NCBI GenBank assembly: GCA_039654915.1 | Contig: CM077598.1 | Location: 69,840,041 to 69,904,040, forward strand | DNA: 64,000 bases | DNA from: Aquilaria yunnanensis | Taxonomy: Eukaryota > Streptophyta > Magnoliopsida > Malvales > Thymelaeaceae | Direction: 5' to 3' | Part shown: positions 41,801-53,170 of the stretch, in pieces | How the letters are laid out: every line of letters begins with the position of its first letter | Numbering within the stretch: the first letter of the stretch is position 1 | Position numbers and translations under genes: made by a program | Notes under the pieces: model-generated | Database searches by the model: none | Seen by the model: only the letters and a program-made list of their open reading frames with translations | Told to the model about the DNA's origin: nothing

Positions 41801-43535
41801 AAACGCCGAAGCAGACTGCTTGGTGAAATCAAAAACATGCACCGAGGTGATAAATCAACCAAGCATCGTAGTACTGAGCATAGTAACTTCGGGAAGAGGC
41901 TGGAAAGGCCCAATAAAAAGATATCTCGCAACCAATGCACTCCCCGAAGAACCCCACGAAGCTGCAAAAGTTCAAAGACGCTCTGGTCGATTTTTCCTGA
42001 TTGGCGAAGAATTATATTGGCAGGGATATGCGAATCCATTGCAGAGGTGTGTTGGCAAAGAGGATACTGAAATGATCCTCGAAGAAGTTCACGAAGGTGC
42101 TTGTGGTTCGCACGTTGGAACTGACGCCCTCATAGCAGTAATACTTCAGCAAGGATACTTTTGGCCTACTCTAAGAAATGACGCTAGGCAGTTTGTCCAG
42201 AAATGTGGTAATTGCCAAAGACACGCGAGTATCCAGAGGACACCCTCGGAAATGGTAACTTCGGCTGACTATCCCTGGCCCTTCGCAGTTTGGGGCATAG
42301 ACCTCATTAGGCCACTCCCAACAGCGCCTGGAGGCGTGAAGTTCTGCGTAGTTGCAGTAGACTATTTCTCTAAATGGGTCGAGGTGGAACCCTTGGCGAC
42401 TATCTCGGCAAAAGATATGCAAAAGTTCGTATGGAAGAACATTGTATGCGGATTTGGCATACCGAGGGTACTAGTAGCCGACAATGGGTCCCAGTTTACA
42501 GACAAAGGTTTCCAAGAATTTATCAACAACCTCGGAATAAAAATGCAGTTCGCCCCAGTAGCTCACCTCCAAAGCAATGGGCAAGTAGAAGTATCCAACA
42601 GGACTATCAAAGATGGTCTAAAAAAGAGACTGGGGGAAGCAAAAGGGAAATGGCCGAGAGAGCTCCCAAGTGTGTTATGGAGCTACCGAACAACAACCCG
42701 AAGAGCCATAGGGGAAACACCTTTTTCACTTGTTTTCGGTACAGAGGCTATCTTCCCAGTCGAGGTAGTGCAGCCATCGGTGCGAGTACAAGTGTTCGAT
42801 GAAAGAGGAAATGAGCTCGGCCTGAGAACCAAGCTTGACCTCATCGGCGAACACAGAGAAATAGCCGAGCTAAGGAGAAAAGCTTTTCAGCAAACAGTGG
42901 CTGCGGCAATAAACTTGCGCACCAGGCCAAAAGGAATAAAGAAAGGAGACCTCGTTCTCCGAAAGGCTGAGTTAAAAGGAAAGCAAAGGACCCTAAAACA
43001 AACTAAGGAAGCTCGGCATCTCTGGAGCCACCAGCTCCTGCGTCCTTTTCCACCACCTTCGGCGCCGGGAAAGAAAGGGGCAAGTTCAGGTGCTCGATTT
43101 TCGACCAAGACCACCGAGGCCCCTTGGGAATGTTTAGGGCCTCCAAAAAAGAGAGGTCCAGATCTGGGAACCTCTAAAGCACTTGGTGATGAACGAGGCA
43201 GAAGCCGTCTTGAAAACCAACCTTGGTCATTTCGTCGGCTTTCTTCTTCTCGACCGCCAACTCATCACGTTCCCTCTCCAGAACGGCAATCTCCTTCATC
43301 AGTGCCTTCGTCTTCTTCTTCTTTGGCTCATTCTTCAAAGACTCAACCTCAGCCTAGAGCTCGGCCTTCTCGACAACCGCCTTCGCCAGGAGAGCCTCAA
43401 AATCTGACTTCTCCTTTTGATATGATTCGTTCACCGAGGTCAGCTCCGCCACGTTGGCACCGAGGTCAGAAATCTTCTGGGAGGAGTCCTGCAAAAGTTC
43501 CTCCTTCTCCTTCGCGAACTCCTCCCGAATGGTAG
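41801..43535 (+). pseudogene. element D integrase, open but fused to reverse of the antisense ORF
   Basis: A plus-strand frame from about 41801 to 42978 holds an apparently complete integrase. It has HEGACGSHVG with C-x2-C in KCGNCQRHA (zinc domain), GIDLIRPLP (D), VADNGSQFTD (D) and NGQVEVSNRT (E), then LWSYRTTTRRAIGETPFSLV. The last part (HGVLRANWEGPYLV and the FYA end in C) is missing. At about 42978 a deletion joins the integrase to the 3' end of the antisense ORF, and the integrase frame runs on through that exon's reverse strand to a stop at 43535. The added Ser/Pro/Arg-rich tail is a by-product of antisense reading. The 571-codon frame is therefore chimeric. Confidence 0.88.
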
Positions 43536-44378
43536 CGACCTCCATCTTCACAGCTGAAGCCATCTCCGTGTTCTTGGTGGCCAATTCAGAGCACTTGGCC
43601 TTAGATTTTTCTGTGTGATCTAAGGCCGAGACTCGGAACGCCGCTTCCTTCGCCACCCGGACACTGAGGAGGCCGGTGTACCCCAGCAGCTGCAAAGAAG
43701 TAATAGCAAAAGTTAGTAAGGCAAATAGTGGGCCAAACACTTAGAAGAAATCAAAGGGAAACAAAACAAAGGCCAAAAGTATACCTGGGCAGCGTGCTCG
43801 AAAACCTTCGCAGGGAGGGACTCATCGCTCGGGCACGCTTCGAAAACGGCGTTGAAGGAGGCCTCGGTGAGGATCCCCCTCGCGATTTGGTTGGCCATGT
43901 ACGGGCAGTTGCCGAACTACAAATTTATATCCTCCGTAAACGACCAAAAGGGCTTCCTCGGGATCTTCCCCTTCGGGACATGGGCATCCCGAAGAGCCCG
44001 TTTCCGGGCGTGCTCGGCTGCCCAATTCGGGTATAGCAGCTCCCCTGCACGGCAAAGCAAGAAATTTATCAAGACAAGGAACCTTTAAAGAAATAAAGGT
44101 ACCACAACTTGTTTAAGAAAATGAACCTGGCGGCACCTTCGCGATGTCATCATCGGAGTCCCGGACCTCCTCGGCAGGAATCCCCTTACCTTTACTCTTA
44201 CGACGCTCCTCGGCATAAAGGACTTCCACCAAGGCTTCTAGAAGAGCCGCCGAGGAAGAGGGACTCTAAGAAGGGGTGGTAGCGGCAACCTCGGCAAGCG
44301 GAAAAGCCGCAACAGCATCCGACTCTTTGCGCGCCTCCTCGGGAATTTTTGCCTGAGGAGGAGGCATGTCTTTCTTTG
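43003..44378 (-). pseudogene. element D antisense ORF, exons 4, 3 and part of 2
   Basis: Exon 4 is 43689-43003, exon 3 is 44044-43785 and the 3' part of exon 2 is 44378-44127. Introns 43784-43690 and 44126-44045 start GT and end AG. Exon 4 encodes LLGYTGLLSVRVAKEAAFRV and a coiled coil, and has TAG at 43356-43354. Exon 3 (EHARKRALRDAHVPKGKIPR) has a TAG near 43918. Exon 2 is cut by solo LTR 3 at the CTTTG duplicate (44374-44378) and continues at 45795. The spacer to integrase is lost here. Confidence 0.8.
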
Positions 44379-45794
44379 TGTTGGGTTTTGGGAGCCAAAC
44401 AGCGCAGCGGAATTTAACCGAAACCCTCCAGGATCCAAGTGAAACGGGGTAAACCGGGTGTTCGAAAATTTCATACCTAATTTTCGGTTGAGATCTCTCA
44501 CTCAACTGTAGAGTCAAATCACAAAACCTGAACAGTTGACGTGTTCAGGCTCTCTATGGTATCCACACGAGCCTCTCGGGATAACCACACTTCCACCATA
44601 TCCCGGCAGATGCGTTTCTCTTGCGCTCGCAGTGCTAGCTTGCGTCCTCCAAGGAATTGCAAGAGAAGAGTGCGGCTGTCCTTTTGGGAGGCTAGGGCAA
44701 GGAGACCTGCGAATTTCTCACTTAAAAGTTGTATTTATAGTGAGACTGAACTTCCAGGCCTAATGGGTTTCAAAGCCCTAATCCAATTAGGATTTAATTT
44801 CGGGCTTAATAATGGCTCAACTCCTTGGCCCATTATTAATACAAAATTAAAGTGAAACCATAACCCAAATAATTAGCCCATGCACTCTAATGATCCAAAT
44901 AGCTCTACGTGTGCGACCCAATAGGCTCTTGCCATGTTTGCAATGATCATAAATCACATTTATGATCATAAGCAATGAGCGGTGTCTAGCAACACATCAT
45001 TGCTACCCAAGTGACAAGATTGTCGGTGAATCGACTAAACCTTTATGATCATCACCGATATATGCCATTGTCCCTTTGTCCAAGATATCAAGACTAAGCA
45101 CAAGACATGGAATGTGTCACTCTCGTATAGCCCAATCTTTGGTTTCTTGATTACCGAGTAGACTAACTTAAACTGATGACATTGGTATCATATATCAACT
45201 CATCGGAGCATGGCCATGCATTTTCTAAGTCTCACTCTATCAAGGGGCCCAAAGATATCACTCCCGTTACATAGGAGGGACAAATCCCATCTTGATCATA
45301 CAAATCCCTCCGCATGATATGTGACATACCCAATGACCTCCTTCAAGTTCACTCTGTTACGAGCAACAAAGGAAAGTATCAAAGTATGTGACTCACATGT
45401 AGGGAACCTTGATGATCTTAGGTCGAAGGACTACATATACTATGATCACTATGAGAATCACTTATGACACTCATATAACGATCCATGAAGTGTTCTCATG
45501 GTGGGTCGGTCCAGTACACAAGTTCTCCAACTTGTACCCATATGTAGACTACATATCTCGTATTAGTCTCCACATATGCTAGTCATTATGTATTATTGCA
45601 ACCCGCTCCACAATAATACTATACTAGGGACGTTTAAGAATATCATTATTCTAGGGTTACAATTATGTTTATTACGTTACGCAAAAACAAAACAACAAAC
45701 AAAATTGCTGGATTAATGCCTCAATAAAATATCATGACTCAATTTGCAAAAATACAATCATCTCATGACTGGCTTTTTGGGCACAGCACTAACA
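44379..45794 (-). mobile_element. solo LTR 3 of the 1.4-kb family, TSD CTTTG
   Basis: 1416 bp, inverted relative to copy 2, with plus-strand ends TGTTGGGTTT and CAGCACTAACA. It is flanked by CTTTG at 44374-44378 and 45795-45799. TATAAATA (minus) is at 44739-44732 and the perfect hairpin is at 44944-44968. By eye it is very similar to copy 2. Confidence 0.92.
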
Positions 45795-46534
45795 CTTTGC
45801 TCGTTTGGCCACGGATGGCCCAGCCCCAGATGATTTCCGCCTTCAGGAGATGGCCTTCTTTGTCTGCTCGCCCTTCTCGGCTTGACCGAGGAAAAGGGAC
45901 TTGTAGTAGGCAGCGGAGTCGTCGCCCATCTCTGAAAAAGAAAGAAAACATCAGTGTGAGTCCAAGGTAAAGCTATAACAAAAGAATCCTGGGATAACTT
46001 ACCCTCAAAAAAGGACTCATAAGTGACTTCCTCCCTAAGGAGTTGCACCAACCAAGAGTCTTTCCCAGCGATAGCAGGAGCCGGCATCCCGAGGTCCGTC
46101 TTGTGCTCCTTCACCGCCCTAGTTCCCGAAGAACCTCCTCGGTCATCAGTTTCCAATTGATGGGGAAGAGGTAAAGGGGGCGCGAAGGGACCTCGGAATC
46201 CTAGTCGGAGACTGCTCGGATCCGTTTGTCGAAGTCCGAGAATATGGGTGCCAACTCAGGAGTTAGCATTATCCTCGGATCAACGACGTCCATCTCCAAC
46301 CTTCCCCGAGCCCACTTGGTCGGCACGTGTGACCAGGCCTCCTCCATCTTCAAAAAGAAAAACTTTTGTTGCCACCCTCACCAGCTGTCCTTGGTGGCAA
46401 AGGTGAACATATACTTTTTTCTCCCTGATCCCCGAGGTAGCATGAAGTAAAAGCCACCCTTCGGGACCACAAAGAGCTTATTACATGAAAAGAATAAAGT
46501 GGGGCTCTATTTTCAAAACGCCGCACATACAAAG
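45795..46534 (-). pseudogene. element D antisense ORF, 5' part of exon 2 and 3' part of exon 1
   Basis: Exon 2 begins at 45931 (AGATGGGCGACG) after intron 46002-45932, whose acceptor lies in a CTTTTTCAG context. It encodes MGDDSAAYYKSLFLGQAEKG and has a stop near 45850. Exon 1 from 46534 to 46003 encodes LCMCGVLKIEPHFILFM, stops, and then PKGGFYFMLPRGSG, WQQKFFFLKMEEAWSHVPTK and FPINWKLMTEEVLRELG. Element C interrupts exon 1 at the CAAAG duplicate (46530-46534). The 5' end of exon 1 is at 57408-57700. Confidence 0.8.
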
Positions 46535-47392
46535 TGATGCCCAGGGGCTTCATCGTTGGTAGTCATGGTGACTGATGGAGGGACTCCCGGAGAGGAAGAA
46601 CGCCTGGTGGCCGGTTTGCCCAAGGGAGAGTGCCTGAGATGTTCAGAAAAAGTGGGTTAGGAGGTCCCCGGGGTGTTGTTCCGGGGAGGAGCCTCGGACG
46701 CCCAAGTTAGTGGTGCTGAGAGAAGGCAGAGGAAATAGCACTAAGGGGTTCAGTGAACTCACCTGGTCGTATTTTCTCAGAGTGAGGAGTCGGGATTTTT
46801 GCCAACCGTTTGCCATGGTGTATTCCCTGGTATTTATAGAGGTGTCCAGTCCGTTCAGATCGTGACACGTGTTCGGTCGGATGTTCTCTGAATGTCTGGG
46901 CGTAGAGGACAAGTAGCTGGTGGCAGGCTTCCTTGAGCCTTGAGCCGAGACGGGCCATGATGTGACTTTGATGGCTTCGGCGTGGGAGAGCGCCTTTTGA
47001 GGCGGCTTGTGACGTCTGTGGGCAACATGTCCGAGGCTTCCTTAAATGCTCCTGTCGTACTCCCAAGGTTCCTGGGTGAGGTCGTCCTCTAGTACGGACC
47101 GTGCCATTTCGGGAAACATGCCCCCAATTCAGGGGTTCCCAGATTCAGGGAGTTCCGCCTTCGGGAAAATCATGTTCGGCCCGCACTAGCTGGCGCCACT
47201 TTTCCGAAGGCGGTCTATTTACTACACTGGGGGGCTAATAGTATCCTCAAGTTCCCTGGCGTGCTGAGCTCGGGCTCTTCGGCTTTTCTCCGAGGTGTGT
47301 GATCCCACCTTTTTTTGGGTAGCGCCAGATCTCCTGGCCATTCTGGTGGCAGGGAGTTCGGCCAGGTGGAGGCGATAGTCCTTCAGCTATCA
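46535..47392 (-). repeat. 3' LTR of element C
   Basis: 858 bp with plus-strand ends TGATGCCC and GCTATCA. Its TATA box (TATAAATACC on the minus strand) is at about 46835-46828, with the ACACGTGTC block near 46864-46872. It abuts the polypurine tract. Confidence 0.93.
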
Positions 47393-47396
47393 CATG

Positions 47397-47405
47397 CCCC
47401 CCTTC
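47397..47405 (-). other. polypurine tract of element C
   Basis: On the minus strand GAAGGGGGG followed by CATG and the LTR start, as in B and F. Confidence 0.82.
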
Positions 47406-47479
47406 GGAAAGTCGAAGTGACGACTTCGGTTTCATTTTCTTCCCAAGGATGTTCTTTGGGAGGCTATAGAGAGTAACAC

Positions 47480-47640
47480 CTGTGTCGAAGGTACACCTCT
47501 TGCCGAAAGGTGTGGGCTGCTCGACCTTGGCCTGTTTTTTGGTGTGTCCGAGGCAAAGCCTGTGCCGAAGATACACCTCTTGCCCGAAGGTATTTGCTGT
47601 TCGGCCATAGCCCGTCTTTTGGTGTCTTTGAGGCAACCTG
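47480..47640. repeat. two 80-bp direct repeats in C
   Basis: GTACACCTCT at 47491 and ATACACCTCT at 47571, each followed by TTGCC and a TGTTCGGCC- or TGCTCGACC-like block. They correspond to the repeats in B and F. Confidence 0.75.
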
Positions 47641-47749
47641 CTTCTTTACTTTTGCAGGTCTGTGCAGCGTTGTGTCTGATGGCCAAGCGCGTCAGTCTGA
47701 GCGACACGTCCCAATTTTTTAGGGATGTCAAAAGACATGTCCCCTATTT

Positions 47750-47908
47750 TGGCGCGGCGGTTGACACGTGGCACACTGTCATTGGAGGAGGGTCGCGTCG
47801 TTTACAAAGTGTGCGTCTTTTTAGGCGTAAAATGCAATTACGGTGACGGTTCGCCTTCAGAGGGCACTTATGATGTCGTTTCGGTTACCCACCCTTGGCC
47901 TATAAATA
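47750..47908 (+). promoter_or_regulatory. promoter of the antisense ORF in C
   Basis: GGTTGACACGTGGCAC at about 47758-47773 is followed by TATAAATA at 47901-47908. The ATG is 267 bp downstream at 48168. The same layout is found in B, D and F. Confidence 0.7.
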
Positions 47909-48167
47909 GCCCATTCCGTCATAAGCCCCTTTTGCTTTTGCTTCTACTCTTTCCCTGCTTGCCCTTTTCTCTGCGCTTTCTCTTGCTTTTGCGGCGGAGC
48001 TATTTTAACAGAGCTTTTTCCGGCAACCTTTTACGACAGCAACCTCCGATTTTGGCAAGTCTTTTGGTGGGATTTTTCTTTCCAGAGTCTTTTAATACCT
48101 TTGTTTTTTCGAGTTTTTGCCGAAAGTTGTTTTCTTGCCTTTTTCTGAACTCATTTTTCTGTCCAAA

Positions 48168-50582
48168 ATGCCTATCCCTGAGAGCTGGCAGCCTCTTTTA
48201 TCTCATCCTTGTTGCACCACCCCTAAAAAATTAGAGAGGTGGAAGAAGAAGTTCTTTCTTCCCTCTTACGCCATTACCCGGGCTGCCACGATCTGACCAC
48301 TATGCTTTTTCAAACCATAGTAACGAGGTTACCATTTTCCGAGCCCAGCTGAAGGCCGGACTTTGGTATCCTCCCCCGAAGATGGTTTGCGAGTTCTGCT
48401 AATTTCATGGCATTGCTGTGAATCAGCTTCCCCCTAACTCGTACTGCTATTTTAACGCCCTCCTCTGTATGTGTGGCGTCTTCGGGATAAAACCCCATTT
48501 TGTAATTTTCATGCAGTACTACAAGCTCTTCGTGGTCCCGAAGGGTGGCTTCTATTTCATGCTACCTCGGGGATCCGGGAGCAAAAAATTCCTGTTCACT
48601 TTTGCCACTAAGGACAGTTGGCGAGGGTGGCAACAGAAATTCTTCTTCCTAAAGATAGATGAGGCCTCGTCGTATGTTCCGACCAAATGGGCTCGGGGAA
48701 AGCTGGATGTGGACGTCGTTGATCCGAGGATACTGCTGACTCCAGAGTTGGCTCCCGTGTTCGCGGACTTCGACGGACGTATTCGCGCCGTCTCCGACTG
48801 GGCTCCCGAGGTCGCTCCGCGCTCCCTGTACCCCTTCCCCATTAACTGGAGGTTGATGACCGAAGAGGTCCTTCAGGAGTTAGGGGTGGTCAAGGGGCAT
48901 GAGACTGACCTCGAGATGCCAGCTCCTGCTATCGCCGGGAAGGACTCCTGGTTGGTGCAGCTCCTTCGGGAGGAAGTTTCTTTCGAAACACTTTTTGAAA
49001 GTAAGTTATCTTCTACTCCCTTGTAGTTTTTCCCTCAGACTTACGGTGATGTCTTTTTTCTTTTTCAGAGATGGGGGACGGGATTGCTGCATTCGACAAG
49101 TCCTTTTTTTCCGACCTGGTGGAGAAGGGTGACCAGACAAAGAAGGCAGCTTCCCGAAGGCGGAAGTCTACTAGCGCTGGTCCTTCGGTGAAACAGGCAA
49201 AGAAAACTGCCCAGCTTCCTCAGCAAGAAATTTTTGAGGAGGCTGCCGAGGAGCGTGGGGCAGCTGAGATTCCGCCGCCCGAGGTCCCTGCCGCTGCAGA
49301 GGTTCCTTCCGCCGACGTCCCTCCCCAGAGCCCTTCCGCGCTGCAGGCCCTTTTAGAGGCCGTGGTATAGGCTCCTTCTGCCGAGGAGCGGCGTAGGAAG
49401 AAAGGCAAGGGGATTTCGACCGAGGAGTCTCAGGACTCCGAGGACGTTGTGATCGAAGTGCCGCCAGGTTTGTTGTTTTCAGAACAAGTATGGCTCTTTT
49501 GTTTTTCTGAAATTTCCTTTGTCTTTGACCTGCTTCTCGTTTTTGCCATGCAGGGGAGTTGCTTACTCCGAACTGGGCGGCCGAACACGCGAAGAAGCGG
49601 GCCCTTCGCGATGCCAAAGTCCCGCAAGGGAAGATACCCAAAGAGCCTTTCTGGACGTTCACGGAGGACATGAACTTGTACTCCAAGGACTGTCCTTAAA
49701 TGGCGAAGCAGATTTCGAATGGGGTGCTTACAGAGGCCTCCCTCAAGGCTATTGCGTCGGCCCATCCGGGCGATGACACCCTCACCGCGAAAGTTACCGA
49801 GCATGCTGCTTAGGTATGCTCTTCACACCGTTTTCCCTTCAATTTTTCCTAAGTGCTTGGCTCTTACTGACCTTGCGTTCATCTTTTCACAGATGCTGGG
49901 GAACACCGGCTTTCTCCGAGTTCGGGTAGCCAGGCAGACGGCGTTCCGAGCTTCGGCCTTAGAGGCCTTAGAAAAAGCGAAAGTCACGTGCTCATAATTG
50001 ACCGCCAAGAACCAGCAGCTGGCAGATGCTGCAAAGAAAGAAGTTGCTGCCCTTCGGGAGGAGTTCCGGAAGGAAAAGGAAGACCTTGAGAAGGACTCCT
50101 CCCAAAAGATTGCTGACCTCGGCGATCAGGTGGCGGGGATGCTCGCTACCAACCAAGACCTTCTCAAGGATAAGTCAGATTCTGACAATCTCATACTGTC
50201 GTTGGTGGCTGAGAAAAATGCTCTTGAATCCGAGGTCAAGTGTTTGAAGAAGGAGCCCGACGTGAAGAAGAGGATGAAGGCGCTGAAGAAGGAGGTTGCA
50301 GATTTGAAGGACGAGCTCGAGGACCTTGAGGTTGAGAAGGACAAATCCGACCGAATGACTAAGGTCACCTTCCAGGACGGGTTCTGCCTTGCTCGGCACC
50401 AAGTCCTTCAGAGGTTACCAGGTCTGGACCTCTCTTTTTTGGAAGCTCTGAACATTCCCGAGGGGCCTCGGTGGTCCTGGTCAAAAATCGAGCACCTAAA
50501 CCTGCCTTCCATAATTCCGGCGCCGAAGGTGGTGGAAAAGGGCACAGAGGCTGGTGGCTCCCGAGACGCCGAGAACTCTTAG
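48168..50582 (+). pseudogene. element C antisense ORF, four exons
   Basis: Exons are 48168-49000, 49069-49467, 49554-49813 and 49893-50582, with GT-AG introns of 68, 86 and 79 bp, the same lengths as in B. Exon 1 starts MPIPESWQPLLSHPCCTTPK and is one base longer than in B, matching a frameshift near 48280. TAA stands near 48400. The exon then reads KDSWRGWQQKFFFLKIDEAS and FPINWRLMTEEVLQELG. Exon 2 has MGDGIAAFDKSFFSDLVEKG and a TAG at 49368-49370. Exon 3 has KRALRDAKVPQGKIPKEPFW, an internal stop and a TAG in its last codon (CAG in B). Exon 4 is a coiled coil (EEFRKEKEDLEKDSSQKIAD) ending KVTFQDGFCLARHQVL and GGSRDAENS. The similarity to PF04195-type proteins is from exon 1. The function is unknown. 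Confidence 0.85.
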
Positions 50583-50689
50583 GCTGTTTTAGGGGCCTTC
50601 TCCTTTTTTTTTTCTTCATTTTTGTGCTCCTTCTTTGGGCACTTCTTCTTTGTAAGCCTGATCATTCTCAATGAATATTTTTTGGCTAA

Positions 50690-51050
50690 GTCTTTTTTAC
50701 AAGAGTTTGCATTTCCATCATCCCGAACAAGGTCGCTCAAGTGACTTTTCGGAAAGTCAGAAAAATTTGAGTAAGTCTTTTTGCGATTCCTTCTATTTCC
50801 TTTCGTCCCGAACGTGTTCGCTCAAGAGACTTTGGAAAACAATTCTGCGCTTGTTGCGGCGGGTACTTTCACGAGATTTTTTCCATTTTTCCGAGCGTGA
50901 TGGCTCAAGGGACTTTGGAAAGTCACATCTGCGCTTTATCACGGTGAACACCTTCGTGGAATTCTATTTTGCACTATTTTGTACACTTAAGAATTTTTCT
51001 CAAGGACATTCTGTACTTAGGATATTTTTTGTTCAACACAATCCTTCCGC
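50690..51050. repeat. spacer with hairpin repeats between converging genes of C
   Basis: Three units with CCCGAAC or CCGAGCG, a short loop and GCTCAAG, followed by TGACTTT or GACTTTGGAAA, lie near 50724, 50813 and 50898. They are the reverse complement of the repeats in B. The antisense ORF ends at 50582 and integrase ends (minus) at 51057, so both transcripts would end here. Confidence 0.7.
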
Positions 51051-51056
51051 TCCATC

Positions 51057-52290
51057 TTAAGCGTAGAATTTCTTCAGGGCGTCTGAGTGCCAAGTGTTTT
51101 TCAATTCTACGCCTTCGGTGTCGCCAAGTTTGTACACGCCTTTTCGTACTTCAGCAAGAACTAGATAAGGTCCTTCCCAGTTCGCGCGAAGTACTCCGTG
51201 GGATGGCTTTCGAGGTGCAAAGTCAGCCTTTTGGAGAACGAGGTCCCCTTTCTTGATTTCTTTTGGCCTGGCTCGTAAATTTATAGCCGCAACCACTCTT
51301 TGCTGGAAAGCTTTTCTTCTCAGCTTTGCTATTTCTCTGTGTTCACCGATGAGGTCGAGCTTCGTTCTTAGGCCGAGGTCGTTTCCACCTTCATCAAATA
51401 CTTGCACCCGTACTGATGGTCTAACTATCTCGATAGGGATGATGGCCTCTGTTCCGAAGACGAGTGAGAAGGGAGTCTCCCCTGTGGCTCTTCGAGGTGT
51501 CATTCGGTAACTCTATAATACGCTTTGGAGTTCTCTTGGCCATTTCCCTTATGCTTCCCCCAATCTCTTTTTCAGGCCATCTTTTATGGTCCTGTTAGAT
51601 ACCTCCACCTGCCCGTTGCTTTGGGGGTGAGCTACTGGGGCGAAGTGCATCTTTATTCCGAGGTCGCTGATAAATTCCTCGAATCCTTTGTCTATGAATT
51701 GGGATCCATTATCAGGCACTAGTACCCTCGGTATGCCGAATCTACACACGATGTTCTTCCATACAAACTTTTGCGCTTCTTTCACCGAGATAGTTGCCAG
51801 CGGTTCTGCCTCGACCCATTTGGAGAAATAGTCTACTGCTACCACGTAGAATTTCACGCCTCCGGGCACTGAGGGGAGTGGCCCAATAAGGTCTATACCC
51901 CAGACTACGAAGGGCCAGGGATAGTCAGCCGAAGTTACCATTTCCAAGGGTGCCCTCTGGATGTTCGCGTGTCTCTGGCAACTACCGCATTTCCGGACGA
52001 ACTACCCTGCGTCCTTTCTTAGGGTAGGCCAGAAGTATCCCTGGTGGAGTTTCACTGCCGCCAGAGCATCGGTTCCAATGTGTGAACCACACATGCCTTT
52101 GTGGACTTCTTCAAGGATCATTTCAGTATCCTCTTCATTCACACATCTTTGCAGCGGATTCGCGTATCCCTGTCGGTATAGTTCTTCACCGATTAGGAAG
52201 AAACGGCCGGAGCGCCTTCGCAGTTTTGCAGCGTCACTGGGGTCTTCGGGGAGCACATTTTCCGTGAGGTACATTTTTTTTGGATCCCTC
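51057..52290 (-). pseudogene. element C integrase
   Basis: The zinc domain has EVHKGMCGSHIG and C-x2-C in KCGSCQRHA. The core has GIDLIGPLPS (D), VPDNGSQFID (D) and NGQVEVSNRT (E), so the DDE triad is present. The C-terminal part is PRRATGETPFSLVFGTEAII, HGVLRANWEGPYLVLAEVRK and HSDALKKFYA with TAA at 51059-51057. Stops interrupt it near 51548 (GEA-stop-GKW), near 51515 and near 52003. With these few stops it is close to a complete integrase, but it is not functional as read. Confidence 0.88.
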
Positions 52291-53170
52291 CATCATTTTC
52301 CCGAGGTCACTATGCTCAGTACTGAGATGCTCGGATGGTCTAGCACCTCGGTGTAGGTCTTTGACTTCGCCAAGCAATCTGCTTCGGTGTTTTTCCGCCG
52401 AGGTACATTTTCTATCCGTACGGCGTCAAACTCTTGAATGAGTTTTGCTACCAGCTTGTGGTATTTTGCCAAGGTTGGGTCCTTTGCCCCACAGTCTCCT
52501 GCCGTCTGCCGAACTATTAGCTGGGAATCGCTGTGAGCCTTTAAGTTTCTCACGCCAATTTTTTTGGCCAGTCGTAATCCCGCTATGAGGGCCTCATACT
52601 CAGCCACATTGTTAGTGACGTTGAAGCTAAACTTGATAGCCTTCATTACCTCTAGGCCTTCGGGGCCTCTGATAATTACCCCAACTCCCTGGTGTTCGGA
52701 CCCCGAGGCTCCGTCAACATGTAAGGTCCATTCTGGCTCACCTTCGTTCAGATCCGGATGACTGTCCTCAGTGGTGGGTATTTCGGTAATGAATTCTACC
52801 AGTGCTTGAGCTTTTATGGCCTTCCGAGGTTCATAGGTGATATCATGTTCACCAAGCTCTATACACCACTTGGAGAGCCTTCCCAAATAATCCACTTTCC
52901 TCATAACGTCCCGTAGTGGTAGGCTACTTCGGACGATGATGGGGTGAGCCTGAAAGTATGGTCACAGACTTCTCCCTGCAAGCACCAAGGCCTATATAGC
53001 TTTTTGCAGCAGAGGGTACCTGACTTCGGCGCCATGCAAGGATTTGTTTACATAGTAGACCTGCCATTGTTTTGGCCCTTCTTCTTTCACGAGGACTGAG
53101 CTCACAGCTTTTTCCGTGACGGCGAGGTATAATACGAGGGGCTCTCCCTCGCGATGTTGTCGCAGAGTCG
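52291..53170 (-). pseudogene. element C RNase H domains
   Basis: The gypsy-type domain has GEPLVLYLAVTEKAVSSVLV and YYVNKSLHGAEVRYPLLQKA, then stops near 52992 and 52967. The archaeal-type domain is complete in one open frame: EPEWTLHVDGASGSEHQGVG (D), NNVAEYEALIAGLRLAKKIG (E), LKAHSDSQLIVRQTAGDCGA (D) and NTEADCLAKS (last acidic residue). A TAG near 52291 follows. This is the best copy of the second RNase H in the window. Confidence 0.86.

Noticed and set aside
46530..46534. Shared CTTTG/CAAAG target for solo LTR 3 and C as site preference
   Set aside because: Two cases only, and the other insertions use different sites.
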